DNA of 64,000 nucleotides from Torymus aiolomorphi (GCA_036365515.1 CM070874.1:95824942-95888941), one strand, 5' to 3'. Numbered from the stretch's first letter, positions 1-14,698 are shown. Notes: a model not told the origin generated them from the letters alone. Numbers and translations: made by a program.

Positions 1-3000
1 GTAGATATTATATTAGACGGCGCATATCAGCGTGGCGCATCCGCGCTTGTGTCGCTGTTAATTAGAATCCGCCAGTTCAGGGGTTAACGAGATTGATAAA
101 ACGCGCCAAGTGTAAAGGGACCAACCCGGCGGTAATTCCGCTTGTTAATTCCTTTAGGGGATTCCGCCACCATCGAGAGCCCCTTTAGTCCTCTAATTTC
201 CTGCGCCGACGCACAATCCCGTAGCGGATAGAGAAAAAGCGTGTACAGTTAGTGATATGGTAATATAATAAGTGTATTTTACTATTTTTATAATAGTTAC
301 GTAATAAAAATTCAACGAAAATGGAAAATCCATGTACAGAGTTACTTTCGCGGTACGAACCGCGTTTTTAACATTTCCAACACCTGACAAATGTAAATCA
401 ACTTTTGTATAAGTGAAAGAAAGGTATTCAATATACTAGAAGTAATAAGCGCAAGGTGGAAAAGACGTTTTCAAAAGTTATTGGTTACGGGAATGGATTG
501 TATTTATACCGTTTCTGAGAAAAGAACGTGCAGCAAGGTTGCGTCGTCTAAGAAATTCCTATTTCCTTAAAGTGAGCTTTTTATGGTCGTGCGTACGTAT
601 GCTTCCTTGTTGAACAGCCCTTATAGACCTACTTATTCATTGTGTGAACAACAAATTTTGTTTAATTATATGTAAAAATTGATCGCTCCTTTTTTTAAAT
701 TCATTATCGCGATGACATGCAAAACATTGAATTGTGATGTGTATGAGTGCTATACACACTGTTACACAACTTTTAGAGAGTTGTCACTGTTATTTTTTAC
801 CCACCACACGAATTATATCACTCTAAATAGTTTATTAACTCACTCTGAGCTGTTACTGAAAATCACTTGATCCACCCACCCAAAATGTTTGCGAGAACAG
901 TATCCCGTGTACGCATGGAAGTACCTCTCTCGTCCGCAGCATATAGCCCGTGGAGAAATTAACTCGAAAACGGGAGACACGCCGGCGCCATTAACCAGCG
1001 GCGGCGACTCGTGTGTGCGCCCTGCGTTGACGCCACCCGACTCGAGATTCCGGGCCCAGATAGCGTCAGTGCATGCACCGCTGCATGCGCCTGTCACACT
1101 TTACGCGCAAGTACAAGCACGCGCGGTGAATTTCGCGCGCCCGTGGCGCGTAATCGCTTAATTAGACGATCGCGCGAAGAAGTAGGATGTTGAATCGCCC
1201 CGGCAGATTATGGAGATTATCGCGACGCGCGTGTGTGTGTACGCCGTGTCGAGAGACTTCGTGAGCCATTTCGCCATGGTAATATTATAGACTGTGCGCG
1301 TATGGATAATAATTGAGTTTGCCGGATTTTTAGGCTTTTCGAAGCAACTTGTCGTGTCTTTGAATGGATTTTGTTGATGGTCCGATTAAGAGATTATACG
1401 GGTATCCTTAAAAAATACGAAAATTTTAGAGAAAGTTTCCGTCCATTCCAGTTTCGAAAAAATCGACCCAAGCACGTGCTTAGTCTAATAGATATTTTAA
1501 ACCTTTTCAGCAATAGCGATGTGCACAAGATCTTTTTCCTATATATATATAGAGATAATTATGTATCTTCCGAGAAAACAACTTTTTAAAATGATCCTTA
1601 TAAAATTTCAGATGAATAAAAAAAATCTATTAGGGAACACATGTTATCGCGCAGCTACCCCACATCATTCATCATTATTAATGTTAATGATCTTTCTCGA
1701 GCGCATCGCTTGTCAACGCTGCGCGGCGCACCGAAGCTCCAATTACTCGCGGGGTATAATTTAATTGTCAAGCGCAACGTCAAAACATTATCTTCCCCCA
1801 CGGCAACGCGAAGTGTCCACAAAAGCCATGCACCCCGGCAACAATAGCGGTGCGGCTCTCTTTACCCGATACCGAAACCGCGTCTAGATTCCACAAAGCC
1901 CGCAGAACCGTGCGCGCACCGCAGCATGCACGTATAAGTATAGTTGCAACGCAAACCACACACACGCGCGCGCGCGGACGAGCTCCATTAGCGCTCGAGC
2001 TCGCGCGAGGTGTCTATTTCTCCCTGCTCGCGCCGAGCGCTCGGCCGGCAAAAAGTCGCGCGTCATTACGCCCGCGGGGCAACGATGCTGTTCTCTTTTC
2101 CTCTCTCTCTTGGCGTATAATATTAAAGCGCGAGGGATGACACTTTTCTGCACTTCTCACCGCAACGATTATCCATTTTTCCGCCGCAGCGGTTGCGTGT
2201 GTTTAATTTGTATAAAGTATTTGTGGTAGACATTATAAATGTAAACGGAAGTAAATTGACTCTGTTAGCTAATCAATTTAGAATTTAAGTTATTGTGTAC
2301 TATTTATCTGAATTTTATAATTTTTTTTCACCAATCCAAAGTAAAATATTGTGACGAATATTTAGACGAGGGCTGTGTAGGTAACAACGTCTATGATAAT
2401 AACATTTCAATCGCATTAAAGCTAATAGTAAATTACTTCAAAACGGGGTCAGTTCGGAATAGTATGATGGTTATGTAGGTCTCGTCATTATTTGGAATTC
2501 AAGAATCAAAGATTTTTTAAGTGATATATTATATATAAAAACCTCATTTCAACATTTAACAATACGAAAAGATTTCAAAGGATTTGATCATCTCCAGTTG
2601 CTTTGAAGACACTCTACGCAGCAACCCTTGACTTACCGGTCCATAAACTCGACGTCGCAACCTCTCCTCGCATCAGCAGCAACAGCGCAAACAATCCAAC
2701 AAAAGTATTAAAAACCTGCTCCCGCAAACATCGTGACATTTCGTTTCTCCAGATGCTAGAGGCGCACTCGTCTCGAATCGTAAACTCACGCGACTCTCGG
2801 CTTCAATAGCGCGGGCTTTATTTATTTCCCCGTCTCCTTCGTCAGAAGTATATATATTCGCGAGTATATATACGCGCCGTCGCTTGATTAACGAGCAGCC
2901 GGCTTTTCCGCGTCTATCTCTCTCCTTCTCGCGCGCGGCGTATTATAATCCACGAGCGCGGAGAACCGGATGCGCGAGCAAACCATTAATACATTGCGAC

Positions 3001-4014
3001 GTCCTCGCGCGCATCGATGATGGATACTGAGAGAAAAGAGCACATGGGGGACTCGCGCATTTTCCCTAATCCCCGTACGACCCGATGTCTCTGGAACGCA
3101 GCAGATAACGTAGGAGGAATTTCGTGAACATGCGCGCGCTCCGAATTTTTCAGACTGCGCTGCGAGGATAAACGACCTTTGGCTGGTCTTTATAGATGCG
3201 AGGACTGCAGGTCTGCTGAATTGAAAAATGAGCACGTATACATGACGGATGCTGAAATCGTTTTGATTTTCTGGATGTTGTAGCTTCTAGATTATGCTAA
3301 TTTGAAAGTGATTGGTGTGGATTTCGATCGAAGCTTTATTCAATAAACCAAGAGATGAATAAAGTGATTTGATGCCAGTATTATTATTATTGAAGAAAGT
3401 GCAATAACACTTGTACGTTGCATTATACGGATCAACATAAATCTATATTTATTGCAATTTTAGAAATTAAAATAAAAGCATTTTATCAAGCTTACACTGT
3501 TAAAGCTAGTATAAATAATGAAGAATGTCGCATCATTGAAAAGTTATACCACTTATCTGTACGTCTGCGTTTCGAAAAAAAAAAAGATACGGCACCCAAT
3601 GGCATGCGCTGTAGAAATTGGTATTTTGTAAAAGAGAAACCGCACGAATCGATCCCTACATTTTCTATTAACAAGCTACCAATCGAGACCCAGCGGCATC
3701 TCTCCGTTTCCTGCAAAAACTCTCGCTCGAATCAGCGGGCATTAATAAAAGGCGACGCATTCGTGACACATATATCCAGACTGCTTATATCCTCCGCGGA
3801 ACTGCTCATTTAATCTTGACTCGACGCACTTGAACCCTCGTGCATATATTATATACATACACGCGCGCTCGGACGCGCACCGAGCCTATCATTAAGCGCG
3901 ATTACGCTGCGATTTAACGGAGAGAAAATCGTGGCAGCGATGATGTTTTTTGCGATTTTCTGTTTGGCTAAGAGGACCGTCTTTACCTGATGATTTTTCT
4001 CCTATGTGTTGCAG
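1..4014. other. Non-coding stretch upstream of the first visible sha exon
   Basis: No convincing exon was found here. The stretch alternates AT-rich DNA with CpG-rich blocks near 960-1260, 1690-2100 and 2880-3200, all dense in CG dinucleotides. Open frames overlapping these blocks are on both strands, lack conserved motifs and look like by-products of GC content. The stretch is probably 5' intron and/or promoter DNA of the + strand gene starting at 4015, because that exon begins inside a codon and must be spliced to something upstream. RNA-seq junctions into 4015 would settle it. Confidence 0.5.
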
Positions 4015-7000
4015 AGTGCAACATGACCAGGTTCGTGAATGGTTCCGGCCTAGTTGAAAGGGTGCCATACGTTATCCTTCCGATCTCCAAGCAAATTGTC
4101 TATCCCGATGCGGAAATTAAAATCGAAGGTAAGGCAAAACAACGATTATCCGGAATGTTGTATGTGGGTTGCTGACGAGTCTATGGAGGACGAGTGAGAG
4201 TGTTATGATAATAATCCTAATGCATTATACAGGTTCTCTGCTTAGTTTATTATAAAGAATTTAAACATGTTTTGATTGACTCGCACACACACACGTACCA
4301 AACTCATTAGCTTGTAAATTAAAAGTTCCTTTAACAATACGCAGGAGTGGAGTCACCGCTGTGCGCGATAAACGGCGTCCAGCAGCTGGGCAAGAGCGGC
4401 TGGTCCGAGCTGCGCAGCATCTCGAACGTGGAATATCTGCAGCCACTGCTCTTCTTAACGGACAAGGGGCGCGCCTTTCTCCAAGTAAGTTTATCGCGCG
4501 CTCTGCTGGCGGGCTCCTCTCTTCGATTTCGCGACTTTGAAGGCAGAAAATTGCCGACGCCATGCGCTCGCGTAATGAAAAGATGTCGTTATTGCGGCCG
4601 CGCGGCCTTCCGCTCGACGTAAGTGTCTCACTTTCTTTCGCCTGTAAGACACGCCTGCTGAAAGTAGCTGACGATTTAATTTCCGGACCCGGTGAGATCG
4701 ATCGTCGAACATTTTCAAGTAGTCTATTGGGAAGCGTTATCGAATGTCAAATACTCCAAAGTTGCAGGGGTAAAGAAGTAGTTGACAATTATAACTGTCA
4801 CTTGAATATTTTTTAATTTTTTTACTGTTATATGACTTTTATTTTAAGATACACTTGAAAAATATGAGAAATTTCATGAATTCTTTTTTATTTGATTGGC
4901 TAAGTTGAAAACAAGTCGGTTTTTTTCGGTAGGAGTACAGTTACGACAAAACTTATTCGGGTTAGTTGCTTATTAACATATGAATTCTTCAATAACATCT
5001 TATAAATTAAGGTGATGTTTGTAAATTGATATTTAAACTGACATTTGTTTTAATTGTATAATTAGCTGCCAATGAGTGAACGAAAGTAATTACTAAATCC
5101 ATTAGTTTATATACTAGTTTAGAAAAGTATACACTCGCCGCTTTTTTTGTTCGACGCGAGAAAATCAGCATTCAGAGCTTGAAGGATAGCTGTCTTTCAC
5201 TTGCACTGGGAATCTCCCATATCTGCTACGACAAGTGAAAATCTACGGATCACGCTAACCCAATTAGTCCACTCGCAAAGACGTTAATTGTTCCGCTTTT
5301 GTCTTACCGTCTTCACGGCCCGTAGTATTATGTCGTTTAATGATTTATCTCCGTGAAAGGTACCGTGATTTCTATTTCGCGTCGTTAAGTATATCCAAGT
5401 AAGTATAATTTGAAAATGAAATGATTTATTCAATAATTTTGTACTTTAATCTAATCAACTCAAAGGCTTTGAAGGCAATTCACGTCATTTCAATTTTATA
5501 TAAATAATTTTCAAAATTTCCTTTGAATTACTTTCATTTAATTTTAAAATTTTATTAAAATTTAAATACATTAAATATTTTGCCGCGAAATTTAATTAGT
5601 ATCCGATTAAGTTTAAATTAAAACCCCTCCAGTGGAAATTTTAAATGTATGAAAACGTATCAAAATGTATCAAAAGGTATCAGAGTGTACCTAAGTGTAT
5701 ATAGAGGTTGCATTTCGTAATTTTTGTAGCACACTTTAATACCTTTTGATACCTTTTGATACATTTTGATACCTTTTCAAAAAAATTAAAAAATGTAATA
5801 TTAATTTATTTATCATTCTATTAAACACATTAACACCTTTTGGTACATCTTAAAACCATTTCATACATTTTGATACCTTTTGATATATTTGTATACATTT
5901 TGGTACATTTTGATACATTTTGATACATTTCTATACATTTATACAAACAAATATTCATTAACACCGTTTGATACATTTTGATACCTTTCTATATATTTCC
6001 TATATGTTTAAAATATTATTTTTATTATTTTCTATATATTTAAAACGTATCATAATGTACATAAATATGTCAAAGTGTTTCTAAATGTACAAAAATGTAT
6101 TAAAATGTATCAAAAGGTATGAAAATGTATTAAAATATATATAAGTGTACCAGAGCGTGTCTACATGTTTCTTTCATCAATAAATTTTTTCTTTTATCAA
6201 AAAATGATTTTGTATATAAATGTATCAAAATGTATTAAAAGGTCTCAAAAGATATCAAAGTGTTCTCCAAAAGTTACGAAATGCAACCTCTACATACAAT
6301 TTGATACACTTTAATACCTTTTGATACCTTTTGATACCTTTTGATACCTTTTAATACATTTTGATACATTTTGGTACATTTTGATACATTTTATTATTTC
6401 CACTGGGGCCCCGTTCAGTGTGATGACACTGTAAATATATTGCATTCGTATAATCTTTCATGAACTTTTATTACATTTTGTACTCCAAAAAATATAATTA
6501 TCGAAAGTACTTCCATTACTATAAATTTGAACTTAATATATAGTTACACACATAAATTGACTGTAGGGTAACTATTATAAATAAGCCATTAACATGTATT
6601 ATACTAATGTTTATTTATGAGTCCCTGAAGAAGTAAAATTAAACCGCGTTACTCGCCGAAAAAAACAACACCCAAAACGCAACATCATTCTCAATGTTTC
6701 AGTGGACCGGCGAAGCAAAGCTGCGCGACGCGGCCGAGGGCAAGGTTGTGATCGTGAAGCTCTCCTGCCGCGACAATCATCCCGAGGCGGCGTATCGCGA
6801 AATCTTCACCACATGCGTCGCCTTCCGCGTGGCAGGATCACCGTCTCGTAGCAGTGAGTCTCATTTATACTAATATATATAAAACGCCGAGCGTTAATTC
6901 GTTTTCTGTCGCACTCCCATCTCTGCGGTGTAAAAGGACTGCGCCCGGAACTAAGTCGGAGAAAACTGCACGCGGCTTTGTTTATCGGCGCGATAAATTA

Positions 7001-10000
7001 GGTTCGACGTACGACATACGCGGTCTTTTCAAAAGTGGTTCGCAGCCGCGGAAGCCATATGGTTGGAAGATAAATTTTTTAAGACGGCACACTTTGACGT
7101 TTTATGTTTCGTTATACAGATTGACCTATTAACTGTTGCTTGTAAATAAAATTGCAATTATATAGTTTCTCGTTATGTTACATAAGAAATAGAAAAAGAA
7201 AATCTTTGGAATGATTTTTCGTTGAAAAGCAGTCATTTGTGAATTATTTATTCCAAAACGGACGGAGTAATTGCTTCAAAATCAAAGTTAATTTATTTTC
7301 TACAGAACTGCACAGATTATTTAAAATCATAAATTGTTGAGATTTTTTAGAATCCTCATCCTCTGTACAATTACCGTGAGTCCTTACAACATGAATTATA
7401 GTAGTAGTCAATATATTTTATAATCACATATATTGGTCAGTACATTCGTTCCGGCAGTAACATAAAATGCAAAGTATATATAAAATAGTTGAAATTACAG
7501 CTTATTCGCAATAAATACCACTTGATTCGATCCATTTAATATAAAGAACTGACAATCGTTAAATTCTATAATAACTCTCTTCCAGGCATCAAAGAAGTGT
7601 TCTTCTCGGCAGTCGTGCCAACCCGACAGGGCCTCTCGACCGCGGAGTACACGGCAATCGGCATCGCCTTGATCCTCATCGTCCTGATCTACGTAACCGG
7701 CGTCTCGCTCTACCTGCACAGTCGCAAGAGTCGCCGGCGACGGCGTAGAAAATCATCCGCGGACGTCTTGTCGTCCAGCACCTCGTCGTCGTCGTCGACA
7801 GACCAGCACCCGGAGGCGGGAGGCGGTGGCAAGTTCGGGGCGGAGGCGGACATGACCCCAGGCATCGTCAAGTGCAATCCCCTGCTGTCGGTCGTGAGGC
7901 ACTTCGAGAGCGATAGTAATAGCGCGGTTAGTGAGGCCGAGCTGACAGATAAGCTGCTGCAGAGCGAGAGCGAGTCCGAGATGGAGAACGTACGATTAAA
8001 GGTACTTCGAATATCGTGTTATTTAACAGTTCTATATGATTTTCGATACTATAAAAAAAGCTGTATAGTCAATCAAGTATTTGAAATTCCAACATATGGT
8101 ACTTACGAAGTTAAATAAATATAGCTATATAATGTATAAACTTTCGCGAATTACACTGAAAAACATCAGGAAGAGAAGCCGTACCAATATTAGCGGTATA
8201 GCTATGCCTGGTTTCGCATAACGTCTAGCTCAATTTTGGGAGACTTAACAATATATACTTATCTAATAAAAATTTGAAGAAGAAGATAGCGGTGTTCTGG
8301 GTGGAAGACCCGCTCTCTCAAATGTTTTTCAATGTATTCATGTAGATAATTTTCTTTAGATAACGTCAGCAATAATACACCCGCATCGAGACTACAATGA
8401 ACCGAGAGAGCAAAATTGTAATCCAGGAGCTATTATGGGAGAGAGATTACCCGAGGAAGACGTTCGGGTTATCGAGACTACGGAGAACGGTAATCAACAC
8501 ATTATGCCCGTGTTTCCAGGGACCCAAAGGAGAAAGCTTTATTTCAACCCTGCCTACTTCGAAAGACAATTACTTCTGGTATGAATATTACTGTAATTTT
8601 TACGTCCTGTAATTATTATGCATTTTGCATTAACTGTTTATTGTTTTTATAATGGCAGGCACCGCCTCCAGCAGCCATTGAATTTCTTCTGAAAATTCGA
8701 GAAGTCATATCCATAGCGAAGCATAAAATGGCTGCTAAACGTTTTGTTCCTACTCTCAATGGTATGATTATGCTGATTATGTATTTACTTTTATAATAAT
8801 AATAATTAATAATTTTATTTCCAACAATAATAACTTTTCTTTGTATCATCTTTAATGGTCTTTCGCGGAGTTGCATTTCTTCGAATCTTTTGTTTAATAA
8901 ATATCACCGATTAACCGCCCGTCCTCGCCGCCAGAAATTCCCGAAGAAAGCTCGTCCGAGCGGCTGAGCGCAGCCACCCTCCGAACGGCTCGTAAACGTC
9001 CGAGTTCCGTGGAGAACGGAGCGATCGGCCAGCTGACCAGTATCGGCAACAGCAAGTCACTGCGGTGCACGGGCTGTCCGGGCTGCAGCCACGGCTCCTC
9101 GACGCCGAATCTGCCGACCGCGCGCGGCCTCGCCGAGAGCAACGGTGCCGGGGTGATAAGCGGCGAGAGCCGCGTGCGCGCCTGGCTCGAGGACGTTAAG
9201 CTGCTGGACACACGCTGGAGGACCCTCGAAGAGGAGAGAGCCGCAACGATGCTCACCGCGCAGCGAGCGCAGAAGCATCAACATCATCAGAAGCACCAGC
9301 ATCATCGGCAGCACCAACAGATGAACAGGTTGAGGGAGACGCGGGACGTGGACACGGAGAGTACAAGGCTGTCGATCAAGTCCTTACCGCCGTTGTTTAG
9401 AGAGGTAAGCTTTTTAATGAATATGATCATGTTAGTTATTGGTACCTCGTGGTACACCTTTCAACCTCAATCAAGAGTACAAGATTTATATCTTATATGC
9501 AAGCATATACAAGTTGCGCCAAAAGATGACATTTTTTTTAACTTTATTTCTCCCCTCTATACTTATAAACTCAACTCATTTTCAAACTTACGAACTTGTC
9601 AGCTCTCACATAAGCATCCAACCGTCGGCGGCGGATGTATAAACGAGACGTTCGAGGGCGATGAGTACCCGCGAGGTCCGCGTCGCATGGCACAATCGGT
9701 TACCCGGGAACCGGGCTACCTCGAGCGCCGGGAGAATGACGAGATCGTCGAATGGGCCCGGCGCAACGCGCACGATCACGCGGAGAACGCGGCGAACATG
9801 AACGTGCGCCATGCCATCGAGAACTCCTTCAAGCGACAGCTGGAGCTCCTCAAGAGCGAGAAGACCGCGTCGCCCAGACTGAAAAGCGGAGAGGTGAGGG
9901 TGGATAATGCTCAGGTGAGGCGCTTGGAGAGACTATTTATAGGTGGTGGTAAATTAAAAAGATGTATACTTACCTATTTCATCACTTCAGTGATTATGTT

Positions 10001-13000
10001 GATGCTTGGTTTGATTAATGGATGACAAAGATTTTCATGAAAACTATGATTACCTAAAGGTATAATAAAAATAAATATTTATGATATAATTAGGTTAATG
10101 AGGTTTTCAAAAAATGTTTCTATAAACAATACCAAGAATAATAAGACAAAACTTTTTGAAGTATCGAATAAGGAAAAGATTTATTTTTTAATTTTAGAGA
10201 TAGTTTAAGTATGATAACATTAATACAACTCTGCCCATGTTCTACAGACTTTATTATAGAAACTAGGTACTTTTTTATAAATTATAAAAAATAAAATTTT
10301 AGTATAGTAATAAAATTATAGTACAGATACTAAAAGTTTATTTTTTATAATATATAAAAAAGTACCTACTTTCTATAATAAAGTCTGTAGAACGTGGGCA
10401 GAGGAAGTTCAGGAGCAATATTAAAATCTAATAAAAATAAGTAGTTTTTTATTAGTTATCTTAGTTATTTTAGTTTATATTATAATATGTATAACTTTTT
10501 TCATTTTTATATAATCTAAAATTCAAAACTTTATCTTGGTTATAAAACGAAAATGTTACGATCTAATTGGAGAGAGTTGATAAAAAGAAAAAACCTTATA
10601 AAAATATGCAGCTACTCCATAAAACGCACATTAACCAATCAAATAAATTTTGAATTTAAAAAATCTGCACTAACGTTATCCAGAAAATTAGATTTTCTAA
10701 AAAAAAGTCATTTCGAATAATAAATAATACACATAACTGAATTACGAAAGCTCATATGGATAATATTCCTATATAATACATAGCATACAAATAAGCTCGG
10801 TACTCTCGACAAACCGATCAAGCACAGAGCCAAGCAGTCGGGCGACTCGCGAGCCCTGTTCGACATGATAAACAGCAGCAGCGACGCGAAGCGCATCATG
10901 GACGCGGTGATCCAGGAGCTTGTGGTCGCCAAGGAGATGGAGCGCGTCGAGAAGGAAGCGTCCTCGACCAAAGCCTCGGACTATGAGACGGACAGCCTGG
11001 AGAAGAGCAAGATCAGTCGGAAGTCGTCGAGCTCGCCCGTATCGACCGACAAGTCGAGTCCGGCGCTCTCGAGCGCATTGCCTATGGACGAGGAGATGAC
11101 CATGAGGAACGCCATCATCGATGTCCACGTAGCCGGGACGTCGACGACAACCGCGAGTGTCGACAGCGTCGTTAAGAGCGTAAGACGATGACTTTTATGA
11201 GCCGAGGGGGATTTATGGCAAAAGGGGTATCGCTCTTTCAAAGCGTAATGAATATACCATGGAAATGATTTTTATGGCTGCGTATTTTAATACATCTTTT
11301 ATAAATATGGCAGTAGAGCTTTTTTTTATATAAAACAAGTATGAACCGTTTATTGTTTATAGTTTGTAACATCTGCTATTTATATTGAGAACAAATAAGA
11401 ATCTTGAATACGATTTTCAGGAATGTATTCCTCTTGAAATTAAGATTTATTTTTAAATCAATTTGCAATGAAAATATTGAAATGGAATTATAGAAAATTA
11501 ATAGCTTTTTCATGAAGAATTTGTAAAGTTTGAAATAACTATATTAATATCAGCTACATAAAAAAGTTTTAAGTGACTCTTATCAATTAAATGTTTTTAT
11601 ATCCTAAATCAAAGACAAGCCGTACAGCAACAAATAAAAATTCAAACCATTACAGCACAATCTTCCGGAAGTGGTGCCGCTGCGCCCGGAAAACTATGCG
11701 CTCGTGAGCGAGGTCTACGTGAACGACGGCTACGTGAGTCCGACGGGCAGCGACGACGATTCCGGGCCGGAAATCCAATACGAGCCCGAAAATCCCGGAC
11801 ACCTGACCATCAAAGTCGTCGACTCGCCGGAGAATTACATCAAGCAGGACGAGTCGGAGTACGAGCCCGACACGCTCGACAGGAAACCGATGAAGCTAAA
11901 GATCAACGGCGACATCACGTACGAGAAAGAGATCGTCAACGAGGTTTACGTCGACTCACTCGAGCGCTCCTCCCAGATAATGCTAAGGAGCAAGAGGAGC
12001 TTCAAGGAAGAAAATGGTAATGCTCAATTTACTTTTGGTAATACCCGAGTGTAGTGTACAGTTTTTAATTATATGAAAACTACTAAAATTTATTAATTTA
12101 TGAAACGCATTTTATAAAAATCAATTAATATCCATTCTAAAAATCCAAAACGTAACATTTCTTAAGTAGTACAAAACAATAATGCAGATAGCAAAGTAGA
12201 TACTTGTGTATAAAGTCACACACACTCTTTCTTTACTTTAATTTAAAAACTTTCTCATCTTTCGTCTGACAGGCAGCGATATTCCACCAAAACCTCCTCG
12301 CGAATACAACAGCCTGCGCGAAATCTACGAGGCCCGCCTAAAGTACCAGCAGCAGCAACAATCGCAACCGATGCAAGAGACAGAGAAAAATCGAGTAGAC
12401 ACCTGGCGCAACAAGAACTGCAAGTGCACGAGTCCGCTGCTGCCGCGACACCAGCGCAGGCAGCGCAAGGCGGACAACCAGCCAGACGTAGTCCCGAAGC
12501 CGCCGCCACCACCGCCACCAAATATCGAGGCGGGCGATCGATTCGGCAGTGGTAACGAATGATTTTCTCTCTCCTATAAATCTTTATAAATATAAAAAGA
12601 CAGAATGGTTAAAGAAGATGTAAGGTAAATTGACATTATAAATAAAAATGGAAATTTGTTTTCTTTGTAATGTAGCAAAAAACGCACAGGACAGGAGCCT
12701 CGCCGGAGCAGGTGACCCTACGACCTGTGAGGACGCTCCTGTCGTGCGTGAAGCTGCGCCTATCGTAGGGAAACCCCCGGCAATCAGTAGAAAGCAAATC
12801 ATTGCCGCAGGTTCGAACGAGATTACGAAAGATAGAAGGGCAGGTATAAAAGTGGTGATCAACAACTCGGACATCGTTCGTTCCGGGTCTGTAAAAGCAT
12901 TGAATATCAGCAGATCGGTGGATGAACAGAGAAGCGAGAAACGCCAGCAGGTAAGGGATTAAGGTTGTATTGGCCGTAACGTCCCATTATGATTATGTAA

Positions 13001-14435
13001 AGCAATTGATCAACTTTTAGTTCTCGCGATCAATGTATATTAATGCAATTGGAATATTATAAGCTTTAAAAATAAAAAATCAAAGTAAAATTGTAAACTC
13101 GGCACTATTTTTTTTAAACCGTTAAATGCACTAATTTCAACGTAATGACGTGAAAAACTAACTTTTGAATGGGACCTTACGGTCAATACAACGTTAAACG
13201 TTTAATACATTTACTTATGTGATTGCTGACATTTTTGCGTAACGGATTTGCTCATATGGTCGATCACCGGTATGCAACTTCATGACGTTTGTTCGCATCA
13301 GATGACTTTCGGGTCTCTACCAAATGTGCAGTAACTATTTTAAATGTGCTTCTGATGCTTATGATGGCTATGAAGTGAATGTGATATTTAATGCAAACTC
13401 ATGCAGTAATCTTCAGTTTCCCTGCCTGTAAGGTGGAATTCTTGCTAAAAAATGTCTTAGGAATTTTAAATGATTTGTTAAACTAGTGCTTAAATAACCC
13501 TTTCAGGGGCACTTCTTTTATAAAGAAACCCGAGTTTTTTAACATTATTTGTTTGTAACAAACATATGAATAAATAAATAAACGCAATTTTCCACAAAAT
13601 TTATATAACTTAGATACCCTAGAATCTAATAAGTTTTTATACGCACACAAAAACTATAAAAGTTGATTAGAAATATGGAAAAAAACTAAAAGTAAAACGG
13701 TGGAATGTACTTACATACGTCCCACTGTCCCTGAAAGGGTTAAGTGTAGGTATATAATAAGTACCTAATAGATGGATAAAGCAAATTAATTTATGAAAAG
13801 CAAAAACTATAGAAAATTAAAATCCCTCATTTTTTATTTGAGATTCATTCGCACACGCAATAATAGCAATGGTTTTTATAAGTTTCCGTTGAAAAAAGTA
13901 AATAATTTCAACACATTGAGATATATATATATATATATAGCTCCCTTATTTCCAAACTGCTTCGTTACAGTACCGGCGATTTTCGAAATGGGACAACACA
14001 GCGCACTCACCGCCGCGACGCTCCCGCAGCAGCGAAAAATCGCGATCGAGGCACCGTGGCTCCCGGTCGCGCTCGCGCTCGCGCTCTAAATCCCGCCAGT
14101 CTCCCTCGCAGTCCACCCCTGCAGCGAACCTTGAGGACAGCGCGTACGTGAGCAGTCCAGACAGCAACTGCTCGCGACGCCGGCTGATCACAGCGCCGCA
14201 GCCGAACTCTCGGCCGAACAGCTGCAATAGCAGCGACGAGTCGACGAGCGGCTGCAACGGAGCGAACAGTGAGAGCGGCGCCGAGAGCGTCGAAACGGAC
14301 AGCGTGTTCTTCGGCAACTTCCGGGCGTGCGCCGAACGCGAGAGACTCAGACAAAGCCATCAGGGAGTGATTGAACAGCTCCAGCAACGGCCGATCAACT
14401 ATCAAGCGTTCCAGATCAAAAGTAGAGTGTATTGA
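4015..14435 (+). CDS. sha: Shavenoid-like single-pass membrane protein (5' end missing), 13 exons
   Basis: Exons: 4015-4128, 4345-4484, 6703-6853, 7586-8001, 8360-8578, 8659-8761, 8935-9404, 9603-9893, 10796-11179, 11656-12016, 12273-12551, 12676-12950, 13971-14435 (stop TGA). All junctions are GT/AG and phases match throughout, giving 1,221 visible residues. Order: a Cys-containing ectodomain (visible residues 1-150), one membrane helix (about 156-178), a stop-transfer run of Arg/Lys, then a long polar cytoplasmic tail with Ser-rich, His/Gln-rich (9270-9320), acidic (SEYEPDTLDRKP, EVYVDSLER), poly-Pro (12508-12525) and Arg-Ser repeat (about 14020-14095) segments. This layout and the acidic motifs fit my memory of insect Shavenoid, an actin-associated protein needed for epidermal hairs. 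The first exon starts mid-codon, so the signal peptide exon lies upstream. Exons are GC-rich, unlike the neighbouring helicase. Identification is from recall; the gene structure is firm. Confidence 0.7.
5624..6412. repeat. Intronic minisatellite element of TTTTGATACA-type decamers with inverted ends
   Basis: Lies in the second visible sha intron. It is built from about ten-base units of the type TTTTGATACA / TTTTGATACC and, in other stretches, their reverse complement (AAAATGTATC / AAAAGGTATC), so orientation flips several times. It is bounded by CCAGTGGAAAT (5629-5639) and its reverse complement ATTTCCACTGG (6396-6406), each next to a C/G run. An inner pair, AGAGGTTGCATTTCGTAA near 5704 and its complement near 6275, gives a second fold. 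A non-autonomous foldback element is likely. No coding potential was seen. Confidence 0.75.
10229..10403. repeat. Hairpin MITE in a sha intron
   Basis: Inverted arms start with CTCTGCCCATGTTCTACAG at 10229 and end with its near-perfect complement at 10403 (one mismatch in the first 19 bases). The arms continue into AT-rich DNA to give a near-complete hairpin of about 175 bp. A clear target duplication was not found. It lies in the 9894-10795 intron and carries no ORF. Confidence 0.75.
13498..13739. mobile_element. MITE with CCCTTTCAGGG ends (piggyBac-like target)
   Basis: A 242-bp element in the last sha intron. It starts CCCTTTCAGGGGCA and ends TGTCCCTGAAAGGG, an 11-bp perfect core of inverted termini. 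The right flank is TTAA (13740-13743) and the left flank is ATAA (13494-13497), so the target duplication is TTAA with one difference. A CCC start and TTAA target are the hallmarks of piggyBac-type elements; family assignment is an inference. Confidence 0.6.
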
Positions 14436-14698
14436 GGATAGACGTAGTATATACCTATACTATTTTCCATTGCGACTTTCAGCTCGAATTGAGCCTTTTT
14501 GGAAATTACACTCAATTTAAGATTCAAATTTAATTCGTTCTTCGTTAAATTCGAAGACGATTTATTTAAAGAAAAAATGTTTTTCCTATTAGATATCAAA
14601 TAATTTAATGAAGTACTTATTAAAATAGAAAAAAAAAACGAATTTAGGCAAAACATAAGATCTGATTTTTTTCTTTTGTAAGAAATCAATTTCTTTAA

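Noticed and set aside
889..2153. Several Arg/Ala-rich frames on both strands
   Set aside because: They arise from CpG-rich DNA, overlap on opposite strands and show no protein motif.
3418..3813. 131-codon + strand frame
   Set aside because: AT-rich, no domain, no splice partners, overlaps a - strand frame of similar quality; treated as chance.
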